A DNA stretch of 64,000 nt, taken from positions 868,001-932,000 of the forward strand of contig NZ_KB907309.1 of NCBI RefSeq assembly GCF_000381925.1, in the 5' to 3' direction. The notes beneath the pieces were generated by a model, which made no database searches, had not been told where the DNA came from, and saw only the letters and a program-made list of their open reading frames with translations. The stretch is from Nocardia sp. BMG111209 (GTDB lineage Bacteria > Actinomycetota > Actinomycetes > Mycobacteriales > Mycobacteriaceae). Shown piece by piece: positions 39,696 to 47,913 of the stretch. Numbering within the stretch: position 1 is the first letter of the stretch; every line of letters starts with the position of its first letter. Made by a program: the position numbers and the translations under genes.

Positions 39696-40682
39696 GTGTA
39701 CGCAATCACACTGGATGGTTTCGGTGGGCCCGAGGTGATGCGGTGGGCTTCGGTGGCCGATCTGCCTGCGCCCGGGCCCGGGGAAGTGCTCGTCGATGTG
39801 GCGGCGGCGGGGGTGAATCGGGCCGATCTGATGCAGCGGCAGGGGTATTACCCGCCGCCGCCGGGGGCCAGCGAGGTGCTGGGGCTGGAGTGTTCGGGGG
39901 TTGTCGCCGCCGTGGGGGCGGGGGTGCGGGACTTCGAGGTGGGGCAGCGGGTTTGTGCGCTGCTCAGTGGTGGGGGGTATGCGGAGCAGGTGCTGGTGCC
40001 CGAGGGGCAGGTGTTGCCGGTGCCGGCGGGGTTGGATCCGGTTGCGGCTGCGGGGTTGCCGGAGGTGGCGGCCACCGTGTGGTCGAATCTGGTGATGCGG
40101 GCGGGGTTGCATGCGGGGCAGTTGCTGCTGGTCCACGGGGGTGGGAGTGGGATCGGGACGCATGCGATTCAGGTGGCGGTGAGTTTGGGGGCCCGGGTTG
40201 CGGTGACGGCGGGGTCGGGGGCGAAATTGGCTCGGTGCAAGGAACTCGGGGCCAGTACGCTGATCAATTATCGTGAGGCGGATTTCGTTGCGGTGCTGGG
40301 GGATATGGGTGGGGCCGACGTGATTCTCGACAATATGGGGGCCGCTTATCTCGGGCGGAATGTCGAGGCGCTGGCGCCGGACGGGCAATTGTGTGTGATC
40401 GGGATGCAGGGTGGGGTGCGGGGGGAACTGAATCTCGGTGCGCTGCTGGGGAAGCGGGGGACCATCCATGCCATGGGGTTGCGGGGGCGGCCCACCACCG
40501 GGCGGTCGGGTAAGGCCGAGATCATCGGGGAGGTGCATCGGCAGCTGTGGCCGTTGGTCGCCGAGGGGGTGGTGGCGCCGGTGATACATGCCGAGTTGCC
40601 GGTCACCGAGGCTGCCGAGGCGCATCGGCTGCTCGATTCGCCGGAGACCGTGGGGAAGGTGATTCTGCGGATTCGGGACTGA
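39696..40682 (+). CDS. NAD(P)H-quinone oxidoreductase (zinc-independent MDR)
   Basis: 328 residues, quinone oxidoreductase/PIG3 type, like M. tuberculosis Rv3777. N-terminal YAITLDGFGGPEVM, NRADLMQRQGYYPPPPG near 45-60, nucleotide-binding HGGGSGIGTHAIQVA near 143-157, and DVILDNMGAAY near 210. No zinc ligands. GTG 39696 fits homologues and lies 7 nt after a GACAAT box; GTG 39690 is also possible. Codon use is odd: most glycines are GGG and many valines and cysteines use GTT/TGT, unlike neighbours. Confidence 0.88.
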   Translation: MYAITLDGFGGPEVMRWASVADLPAPGPGEVLVDVAAAGVNRADLMQRQGYYPPPPGASEVLGLECSGVVAAVGAGVRDFEVGQRVCALLSGGGYAEQVLVPEGQVLPVPAGLDPVAAAGLPEVAATVWSNLVMRAGLHAGQLLLVHGGGSGIGTHAIQVAVSLGARVAVTAGSGAKLARCKELGASTLINYREADFVAVLGDMGGADVILDNMGAAYLGRNVEALAPDGQLCVIGMQGGVRGELNLGALLGKRGTIHAMGLRGRPTTGRSGKAEIIGEVHRQLWPLVAEGVVAPVIHAELPVTEAAEAHRLLDSPETVGKVILRIRD

Positions 40683-40688
40683 CGGAGG

Positions 40689-41894
40689 TCAGCGTTCCAG
40701 CGCGGTGAGGGCGCGGCCCAGCTGGTCGATCTCGAATCTGGTCGTATAGGGGGCCAGGCCCACCGTGACCGCGCCGCCCTCGTCGTTGACGCCGAGAGCG
40801 TCGAGGAGGCGGCTGCCGCCGTGGATACCGCTGAGGGTGCCGATGCGGTGGTCGGCGAGTTTGGCGGAGATCTTCTCCGCCTGCATCCCGGCGATGGTGA
40901 AGCTGACCGTGGGGATGCGGGTGGAGGCGCGGCCGATCACGGTGAGATCGGGGATGCGGTCCAGGACGGTCATCAGATGTTCGAACAGATGGTCCTGGTA
41001 GTCCTGTAACGAGCTGATCGAGATTTCCAGGCGTTCGCGGCGGGTGCCGCCGGCCTGTTCGTCGAGGCCGGCGAGGTAGTCGATCGACGTGGTCAGGCCC
41101 GCCAGGAGGGCGTATTGATGGCCGCCCACCTCGAGGCGTTCGGCGCCCTTCGCGTACGGATTCAGGGACATCGCGGGGATACGGTCCAGGAAGGCGGGGT
41201 CGCGGAAGACCAGGGCGCCGATCTGGGGGCCACCCCAGGCGGGGGCGGACAGGGCGATGACGTCGGCGTTCAGTTCGGTGATGTCGATGAGGGCGTAGGG
41301 GGCCGCACCTACACAATCGGCCACCAGGAGCCCGCCCACCTCGTGGACCCGGTCGGCGGCCACCCGGACCGCGGGGGCCGAGCCGACTATCGGGGAGGCC
41401 GCCGTGAGCGCGACCAGGCGGGCGGTGGGGCCGATCAGTTCCTCGAACTGCCAGGCCGGCATCTCGCAGGTCTCGATCTCGACCTCGGCCCAGCGGACGT
41501 GGGCGCCGTAGCGGTTGGCGATGCGCAGCCAGGGGGCCACATTCGCCTCGTCGTCCAGGCGCGACAACACGATTCCGGTGCCGAGTCCGAGTCGCGAGCT
41601 CAACGATTCGGACAGCCAGGCCAGCAGGACGGCCCGGTCGGGGCCCAGCACCACCCCCGCGGGATCGCCGCCGACCAGATCCGCGACCGCCTCGCGGGCT
41701 CCCTCCAGGATCGCGGCGCTGCGCTTGGCCGCGGTGTGCCGATTGGTGTGACTGAACGCCGAGGTGCGGAAACCCGTCGACACCGCCCTGGAGACCGAAT
41801 CCGGAACCAGCATGCCCGCCTGCGGGTCGAGATGGATCCAGCCGTCGCCCAGGGACGGTATGAGGCCCCGAACCCTCGCGACGTCGTAAGTCAT
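40689..41894 (-). CDS. Cysteine desulfurase-like protein lacking the PLP lysine
   Basis: 401 residues of the class V aminotransferase fold, like M. tuberculosis Rv3778c. HLDPQAGMLVPDSV near 18-30, SHTNRH, SRLDDEANVAPWL near 115, and LLVADCVGAAPYALID near 190, where the Asp contacts the pyridine. Where SufS/NifS have a His-Lys pair before the Gly-rich loop, this reads ALSAPAWGGPQIGAL, with Pro-Ala instead. Without the Schiff-base lysine, normal catalysis is unlikely. Start ATG 41894 (MTYDVARVR). Convergent with the quinone oxidoreductase (6-bp gap), as in M. tuberculosis. Confidence 0.85.
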   Translation of the reverse strand: MTYDVARVRGLIPSLGDGWIHLDPQAGMLVPDSVSRAVSTGFRTSAFSHTNRHTAAKRSAAILEGAREAVADLVGGDPAGVVLGPDRAVLLAWLSESLSSRLGLGTGIVLSRLDDEANVAPWLRIANRYGAHVRWAEVEIETCEMPAWQFEELIGPTARLVALTAASPIVGSAPAVRVAADRVHEVGGLLVADCVGAAPYALIDITELNADVIALSAPAWGGPQIGALVFRDPAFLDRIPAMSLNPYAKGAERLEVGGHQYALLAGLTTSIDYLAGLDEQAGGTRRERLEISISSLQDYQDHLFEHLMTVLDRIPDLTVIGRASTRIPTVSFTIAGMQAEKISAKLADHRIGTLSGIHGGSRLLDALGVNDEGGAVTVGLAPYTTRFEIDQLGRALTALER

Positions 41895-41981
41895 GCGAGC
41901 CACTCTAAGGGCACCCGGCGAGACGGCGTAACCGTGTTCCCGCATTTAGCGCGCCGCGCCGATACGCGACATGATGGGGGC

Positions 41982-42560
41982 ATGACGCACCCGGACGGAG
42001 CACCTGATTCCATCGTGGTGATCGGACCCGAGGGCCGACCGCTGGTCGTACCCGCCGGTCAGATCGTCGGCGGGCAGGTCGTCGGCGACAGCGGCGACCA
42101 CGCGGGCGATGCCGACACCGACAGCAAGGACGAATCGCTGGCCGACATGGTCGAACAGCCGGCGAAGGTCATGCGCATCGGCACCATGATCAAACAACTG
42201 CTCGAGGAGGTCCGCGCCGCACCGCTGGACGACGCCAGCCGCAGCCGGCTCAAGGAGATCCACACCACCTCGATCCACGAGCTGGAACAGGGCCTGGCCC
42301 CGGAACTGCGGGAGGAGCTGGAGCGGCTGGCGCTGCCGTTCAGCGACGACGGCATCCCGTCCGACGCCGAACTGCGGATCGCCCAGGCCCAGCTGGTCGG
42401 CTGGCTGGAGGGCCTGTTCCACGGCATCCAGACCGCGCTGTTCGCCCAGCAGATGGCGGCGCGGGCACAGCTCGAGCAGATGCGGCACGCGCTGCCCCCG
42501 GGCATCAACACCCCGCAGGACGGCCGCCAGAGTGGTTCCAGCGGCGGACAGTACCTCTGA
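41982..42560 (+). CDS. bpa: Bacterial proteasome activator
   Basis: 192 residues, mostly helical (~55-175), flanked by disordered acidic and Gly/Ser ends. It terminates in GQYL, the motif by which Bpa/PafE (Rv3780) docks into and opens the 20S proteasome. Bpa acts without ATP, forms a dodecameric ring and feeds unfolded proteins to the proteasome. ATG 41982 follows a GGGGG stretch. It lies immediately upstream of the galactan exporter genes as in M. tuberculosis. Confidence 0.93.
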   Translation: MTHPDGAPDSIVVIGPEGRPLVVPAGQIVGGQVVGDSGDHAGDADTDSKDESLADMVEQPAKVMRIGTMIKQLLEEVRAAPLDDASRSRLKEIHTTSIHELEQGLAPELREELERLALPFSDDGIPSDAELRIAQAQLVGWLEGLFHGIQTALFAQQMAARAQLEQMRHALPPGINTPQDGRQSGSSGGQYL

Positions 42561-42660
42561 ATCGAGCGGCGAGCGGATGGCGGATCGGGGTCCTCGTGAA
42601 TCACCCCGATCGGCTGGTCACTCTCCTGCCGGGGAGCGGACACCGCTACAGTCGAGCACT

Positions 42661-43554
42661 GTGCCTGCAGCTGCCCCCGCTGAATCGGTGACCGCGGACG
42701 AGACTCCGGCCGACGCCCCCGCGTTGCCGGCCTCGGACTCGCAGTCGTTCCGACGCGCCTTCAAGGATCTGAGCGACGGGTTCGCCCAGCGCGAGCTGTG
42801 GCTGCAGCTGGGCTGGCAGGACATCAAGCAGCGGTACCGGCGTTCGGTGCTGGGCCCGTTCTGGATCACGATCGCGACCGGCGTCCAGGCGGCGGCGATG
42901 GGCGTGCTGTATTCGGCACTGCTGCATCAGCCGATGCGGTACTACCTGCCGTACGTGACCATCGGCCTGATCGTCTGGAACGTGATCCAGAACTCCATCC
43001 TGGAGGGGTCGGAGGTCTTCATCGCCAACGAGGGCCTGATCAAACAGTTGCCCTCGGCGCTGAGCGTGCACGTGTACCGGCTGGTGTGGCGGCAGTTCCT
43101 GTTCTTCGCGCACAACGCGGTGATCTATCTGGTCATGGCGGTGGTCTTCGGGCTGTGGCGCAATCTGAGCTGGACCTGTCTGCTGGCGATTCCGGGCATC
43201 CTGCTGGTCTTCGCGAATTCCATGTGGGTGTCGGTGGTGTTCGGCATCCTGGCCACTCGCTACCGCGACATCGCGCCGATCCTCTCCAGCACCACCCTGA
43301 TGCTGTTCGTCCTGACCCCGGTGATGTGGAGTACGAAGGCGCTGGAGGACCGCGGCGGTTCGGTGAGCGAGCGCGCCCGGCTGGTCCAGGTCATACCGAC
43401 CTATCACTATCTGGAGATCGTGCGCGCTCCCCTGCTGGGTGAGCACATCGTGCTGCACAGCTGGCTGCTGGTCCTGACCATCACCGTGGTCGGCTGGATC
43501 GCGGCGATCCTGGCCATGAAGCAATTCCGTTCCCGCGTCCCGTACTGGGTGTAG
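42661..43554 (+). CDS. wzm: Galactan ABC exporter permease
   Basis: 297 residues. A Pro/Ala-rich N-tail (~35 residues) precedes an ABC-2 permease domain with six helices; RELWLQLGWQDIKQRYRRSVLGPFW is split across the first amphipathic helix and membrane entry, and ATRYRDIAPIL is the typical loop. Matches Rv3783 (RfbD). With Wzt it flips lipid-linked galactan across the membrane. GTG 42661 lies 8 nt after TACAGT and has no Shine-Dalgarno; a longer reading frame upstream has weak protein character. The next gene follows after 8 bp. Confidence 0.9.
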   Translation: MPAAAPAESVTADETPADAPALPASDSQSFRRAFKDLSDGFAQRELWLQLGWQDIKQRYRRSVLGPFWITIATGVQAAAMGVLYSALLHQPMRYYLPYVTIGLIVWNVIQNSILEGSEVFIANEGLIKQLPSALSVHVYRLVWRQFLFFAHNAVIYLVMAVVFGLWRNLSWTCLLAIPGILLVFANSMWVSVVFGILATRYRDIAPILSSTTLMLFVLTPVMWSTKALEDRGGSVSERARLVQVIPTYHYLEIVRAPLLGEHIVLHSWLLVLTITVVGWIAAILAMKQFRSRVPYWV

Positions 43555-43562
43555 AGGGTGAT

Positions 43563-44375
43563 ATGACGAGCCGAGTCAGCATCGACACCCACGACGCGTG
43601 GGTGGAGTTCCCGATCTTCGACGCCAAGTCCCGCTCGCTGAAGAAGGCGTTCCTGGGCAAGGCCGGTGGCGCGATCGGGCGCAACAGTTCCGACGTGGTG
43701 GTGGTCGAGGCGCTGCGCGAGATCACGATGTCGCTGCGCGAGGGCGACCGCGTCGGCCTGGTCGGGCACAACGGCGCCGGTAAGTCCACGCTGCTGCGGC
43801 TGCTGGCCGGTATCTACGAGCCGACCCGCGGGATCGCGCAGATCCACGGGCGGGTGGCGCCGGTGTTCGACCTCGGTGTCGGCATGGATCCGGAGATCTC
43901 CGGCTACGAGAACATCATCATCCGCGGCCTGTTCCTCGGGCAGACCCGGAAACAGATGTTGTCGAAGATCGACGAGATCGCCGACTTCACCGAACTCGGG
44001 GATTATCTGGCGATGCCGTTGCGCACCTATTCGACCGGTATGCGGGTGCGCCTGGCGATGGGGGTGGTGACCTCCATCGATCCGGAGATCCTGCTGCTCG
44101 ACGAGGGTATCGGGGCCGTCGACGCGGAGTTCATGAAGAAGGCCAGGGCGCGATTGCAGCGCCTGGTGGCCCGATCGGGCATCCTGGTGTTCGCCAGTCA
44201 CTCCAACGAGTTCCTTGCGCAATTGTGCGATCGCGCACTGTGGATCGATCACGGACACGTCAGAATGTCCGGAGGGATCGAGGATGTGGTGCGGGCCTAC
44301 GAAGGCCCGGAGGCGGGTGACCACGTCGCCCACGTGTTGCGCGAACTGGAACAGGAACGGGAACTGTCTGCATGA
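43563..44375 (+). CDS. wzt: Galactan ABC exporter ATPase
   Basis: 270 residues: Walker A GHNGAGKST near 73-81, Q-loop region RVAPVFDLGVGMDPEIS, signature YSTGMRVRL, Walker B ILLLDEGIGAVD, and H-loop FASHSNEF. The signature and Gly-Val-Gly loop are those of O-antigen-type exporters; Rv3781 (RfbE) is the counterpart. It lacks the extra carbohydrate-binding domain of some Wzt proteins. The stop overlaps the glfT1 start by 4 bp (ATGA). Confidence 0.93.
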   Translation: MTSRVSIDTHDAWVEFPIFDAKSRSLKKAFLGKAGGAIGRNSSDVVVVEALREITMSLREGDRVGLVGHNGAGKSTLLRLLAGIYEPTRGIAQIHGRVAPVFDLGVGMDPEISGYENIIIRGLFLGQTRKQMLSKIDEIADFTELGDYLAMPLRTYSTGMRVRLAMGVVTSIDPEILLLDEGIGAVDAEFMKKARARLQRLVARSGILVFASHSNEFLAQLCDRALWIDHGHVRMSGGIEDVVRAYEGPEAGDHVAHVLRELEQERELSA

Positions 44376-45310
44376 ACGGTCAGGGCATGAATCCGCCGAT
44401 ATCGGGTGCGACGACCTGGAGTCCGTCCGCGCGGATCGTGGCCGTGGTCGTCACCCACAAGCGGCGAGATCTGCTCGCCGAATCGCTGAAGGTGCTGTGC
44501 GCGCAGACCCGGCCGATCGATCATCTGATCGTGGTCGACAACGCCAACGAGGCCGACGTCGGTGAGTTGGTGCGGGAGCAGGACATCGAGTCCACCTATC
44601 TGGGGTCCGAGCACAACCTCGGCGGCGCGGGTGGTTTCGCGCTGGGCATCCTGCACGCGCTGACCCAGGGCGCGGACTGGATCTGGCTGGCCGACGACGA
44701 CGGCCGGCCCGAGGGTCCGGACGTACTCGAGAAGTTGATGAACTGCGCTCGGCGGCACCGGCTCTCGGAGGTGTCGCCGGTGGTGTGCGATATCGCCGAA
44801 CCGGACCGGCTGGCCTTCCCGCTGCGCCGCGGACTGGTGTGGCGGCGGCATCGCTCGGAACTCGGCGACGACGATTTCCTGCCCGGTATCGCCTCGCTGT
44901 TCAACGGCGCCCTGCTCTCGGCGGAGGCGATCGACAAGATCGGCGTGCCGGATCTGCGGCTGTTCGTGCGCGGTGACGAGGTGGAGATCCACCGCCGGCT
45001 GGTGCGGTCCGGGCTGCCGTTCGGCACCTGCCTGCAGACCGCCTATCTGCATCCCAACGGGTCGGCGGAGTTCAAGCCGATCCTGGGCGGCCGGATGCAC
45101 ACCCAGTACCCGGACGATCCGGTCAAGCGCTACTTCACCTACCGCAACCGCGGCTATCTGATGTCGCAGCCGGGGATGCGCAAGCTGCTGCCGCAGGAGT
45201 GGGCCCGGTTCTCCTGGTTCTTCCTGGTGCAGCAGAAGGATCCGGCCGGACTGGCCGAATGGCTGCGGCTGCGGCGGCTGGGGCGCCGCGAGCAGTTCGA
45301 CAAGCCCTGA
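44372..45310 (+). CDS. glfT1: Galactofuranosyltransferase GlfT1
   Basis: 312 residues, GT2 fold. AVVVTHKRRDLLAESL near 25-40, HLIVVDNANE, NLGGAGGFALGI near 85-97, and the nucleotide/metal site WLADDDGRPEG near 112. GlfT1 adds the first galactofuranose residues to the rhamnosyl-GlcNAc lipid linker in arabinogalactan assembly (Rv3782). It forms an overlapping operon with wzm and wzt. ATG 44372 is within the ATGA overlap. Confidence 0.92.
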   Translation: MNGQGMNPPISGATTWSPSARIVAVVVTHKRRDLLAESLKVLCAQTRPIDHLIVVDNANEADVGELVREQDIESTYLGSEHNLGGAGGFALGILHALTQGADWIWLADDDGRPEGPDVLEKLMNCARRHRLSEVSPVVCDIAEPDRLAFPLRRGLVWRRHRSELGDDDFLPGIASLFNGALLSAEAIDKIGVPDLRLFVRGDEVEIHRRLVRSGLPFGTCLQTAYLHPNGSAEFKPILGGRMHTQYPDDPVKRYFTYRNRGYLMSQPGMRKLLPQEWARFSWFFLVQQKDPAGLAEWLRLRRLGRREQFDKP

Positions 45311-45762
45311 GTCACAACGCTTCTCCCGTCCGCGCGAATTCGATCATCGGAAATTCGTTTGCGGCCGGTGCCTTCGGCCTGCCATCGTGAAAGTCGTTCC
45401 CGCACAGCAGAGGCGGACCGGGTAGGGCACAGGGCCCGTGCGCGGCAGAGGAGGTGGATAGGTGATCGCGAATTCGACGGCGGTACAGGTCGTTTCGCGT
45501 CCGGGCGACGAATGTCGTTCCGGCGACGGACTATCCACCGTCCGGCTCGGGTACTGACCCGCAGCCGTCTCGTTGCCGCCGCACCGCCGTACGGTACCGG
45601 CTGGGTCCCGGCCCCGCGTTCTCGCCACCTCTCCATTTCTCGGCACACCGTCACCGAATCCACCTCGGCGGCGGTGCGCCGAGCGCGGGCGGATACCAAC
45701 GCCGACGCCGGTGTGGCATGGCACGATCGTTGCGGGGATTGCCGCACGACGAGGAGCTGCCA
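45311..45762. other. Intergenic region without a supported gene
   Basis: About 450 bp between glfT1 and the SDR gene. Open frames on both strands have Arg/Pro-rich, low-complexity translations and no ribosome-binding site. No strong hairpin terminator for the wzm-wzt-glfT1 operon is evident. The promoter of the SDR gene is presumably here. Confidence 0.5.
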
Positions 45763-46611
45763 ATGACGGAAGCAAGTAAGCCACTGGCCGGCCGGACGAT
45801 GATCATGTCCGGCGGAAGCCGGGGTATCGGGCTGGAGATCGCCAAGCGGGCGGCGGCCGACGGTGCGAACATCACGCTGATCGCGAAGACCGATACGCCG
45901 CATCCGAAGCTGCCCGGAACCATCCACACCGCGGCCGCGGAACTCGAGGAGGCCGGCGGCACGGTGCTGAAATACGTCGGTGACGTGCGCGACGACGCTG
46001 CCGTCGCAGACGCGGTCGAGCAGACCGTGCAGCGGTTCGGCGGTATCGACATCGTCGTCAACAACGCCTCGGCGATCGACCTCTCGCCGACCGAGACGCT
46101 GCCGATGAAGAAGTACGACCTGATGCAGGACATCAACGCCCGCGGCAGCTTCCTGCTGTCGAAGACATCGATCCCGGCGTTGAAGCAGTCCGCCGAGGCC
46201 GGACGGAATCCGCACATCCTGACCCTGTCGCCGCCGCTGAACCTGGACCCGAAGTGGGCCGGATCCTCGCTGGGCTACACGATCGCCAAGTACGGCATGT
46301 CGCTGACCACCCTCGGTCTGGCCGAGGAACTGCGCAAGTACGGGATCGGCGTCAACTCGCTGTGGCCGCGGACCACGATCGCCACCGCCGCGGTCCGGAA
46401 TCTGCTCGGCGGCGACGAGACCATCTCGTCCTCGCGCACGCCGGACATCTACGCCGACGCCGCCTATCTGGTGCTGACCTCGCCCGCGAAGGACACCACG
46501 GGCAATTTCTTCATCGACGACGACGTCCTGGCCACGCACGGCATCACCGATCTGGACAAGTACCGGGTGGTTCCGGGCGACGGACCGCTGAGTCTCGATC
46601 TGTTCCTGTGA
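45763..46611 (+). CDS. SDR family NAD(P)-dependent oxidoreductase
   Basis: 282 residues. MSGGSRGIGLEIA near 15-27 is the cofactor loop, NNAS near 90-95, and catalytic Tyr-Lys in YTIAKYG near 168-172. The insert KTDTPHPKLPGTIHTAAAEL after the second strand and WPRTTIATAAVRNLLGGD resemble the HSDL2-like, lipid-linked subgroup. The substrate is unknown. ATG 45763 has GAGGAGC 5 nt upstream. It interrupts the conserved cell-wall gene order. Confidence 0.88.
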   Translation: MTEASKPLAGRTMIMSGGSRGIGLEIAKRAAADGANITLIAKTDTPHPKLPGTIHTAAAELEEAGGTVLKYVGDVRDDAAVADAVEQTVQRFGGIDIVVNNASAIDLSPTETLPMKKYDLMQDINARGSFLLSKTSIPALKQSAEAGRNPHILTLSPPLNLDPKWAGSSLGYTIAKYGMSLTTLGLAEELRKYGIGVNSLWPRTTIATAAVRNLLGGDETISSSRTPDIYADAAYLVLTSPAKDTTGNFFIDDDVLATHGITDLDKYRVVPGDGPLSLDLFL

Positions 46612-46767
46612 TCACATAGCTGTCTCGGTACGCCGCGTGCCTTGCCGATCCGCCGGAATCGCCCATACGATCCCGGCGGATGGTGAGCATCGGCGCTGGT
46701 CACGTCGTACGCGCCGGATCTCCCGACCTCGAGGACCGAATGCTCGGCCGCCGGGAAGGAAACGCGT

Positions 46768-47856
46768 ATGCGGGTCGGTGCGTATCTCGCGGGTTCGCAT
46801 CCGCCCGAGCGGCGGATCGCCGACGGGCATCGCATCGATCTGGAACAGATCCTGCTGCTGGACCGCGCCGGGCTCACCGAGGTGTGGCTGGCCGAGCAGT
46901 TCACCACCCGGTGGGCGCGCAGTCCGGCGCCGGATCTGCTGATCGCGCAGGCCTTCTCGCGTACCTCGGCGATCCGGCTCGGGCCGCTGGCCCAGCTGCC
47001 GTTCCATCATCCGGTCGAGGCGGCGCATCGGGCCGCCTATCTGGACCAGCTCGGCGGCGGGCGATATCAGTTCGGCGTGGCCAGTGCGGCGCTGCCCTGC
47101 GACCGGCAGCTGTTCGGCATCGACGCGATGCCGGGGCTGCACCGCGCGATGACCTTCGACGCGCTCGACACGATCGTCGGGCTGTGGACGGACGGGCCGC
47201 CGCGCAACCGTGCTCGATTCCGGACCTCGGACGGGCCGGATGATCCGGGCCACCAGCTGTTCCCCGTGCAGCGGCCGCATCCGCCGATCGCGCTCGCGGC
47301 GTTGCGGGCCGATTCCGCGCACCATCGGCTCGCCGGGGCCCGCGGCTATCTCCCGATCAGTCCGGCGGTCGCACCCGACAATCGTTATCTGGCAAGGCAT
47401 TTCGCGACCGTGGCGGGTGGCGCGGCGGCCGCGGGCCGGTGCGCCGACCGGGCCGACTGGCGGATCGTCCGCGATGTCTACGTGGCCGATACCGATGCCG
47501 AGGCCCGCCGCCGCGCGCGCACCGGCGCGATGGGACGCTGCTGGGAACAGTTCCTGTTACCGCTGTATCTGCGCCTGGGCCTGGCGCCGTTGCTGGGCCG
47601 GCTGCCGAACGGCCGGACGGTCGATCCGGAACACATCGACCTGGATTTCGTCGCCGACCGGCTGTGGCTGACCGGATCGCCGGAGACGGTCACCGAACAT
47701 CTCAGCGACCTGTCCCGCGAGACCGGCGGCTTCGGCACGCTACTGCTGAACGTGCACGATTTCGCCGACGAGCTACCCGCCTGGCAGCACTCGCTCGACC
47801 TGCTCACCACCGAGGTGCTACCGCGGGTGCGGGCTCGCGACGCGGTCGGGGTCTGA
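46768..47856 (+). CDS. LLM class flavin/F420-dependent oxidoreductase
   Basis: 362 residues, luciferase-like fold: VWLAEQFTTRWARSPAPDLL near 38-58, RLGPLAQLPFHHPVEAA near 70-88, and GGGRYQFGVASAALPCD near 97-112. The loop around residue 150 is a non-family insertion rich in Pro/Asp. Either FMN or F420 could be the cofactor. AAGGAA 7 nt before ATG 46768. It may share regulation with the SDR gene 156 bp upstream. Confidence 0.85.
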   Translation: MRVGAYLAGSHPPERRIADGHRIDLEQILLLDRAGLTEVWLAEQFTTRWARSPAPDLLIAQAFSRTSAIRLGPLAQLPFHHPVEAAHRAAYLDQLGGGRYQFGVASAALPCDRQLFGIDAMPGLHRAMTFDALDTIVGLWTDGPPRNRARFRTSDGPDDPGHQLFPVQRPHPPIALAALRADSAHHRLAGARGYLPISPAVAPDNRYLARHFATVAGGAAAAGRCADRADWRIVRDVYVADTDAEARRRARTGAMGRCWEQFLLPLYLRLGLAPLLGRLPNGRTVDPEHIDLDFVADRLWLTGSPETVTEHLSDLSRETGGFGTLLLNVHDFADELPAWQHSLDLLTTEVLPRVRARDAVGV

Positions 47857-47913
47857 TCACTCGCCGCCGAGGGTCGGATTCGGCGCCTCGACGGGCGATC
47901 GAGCCCGGACCGG

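Noticed and set aside
45344..45784. A 146-codon minus-strand frame between glfT1 and the SDR gene
   Set aside because: Arg/Pro/Thr-rich, no start signal, and overlaps the real SDR start region.
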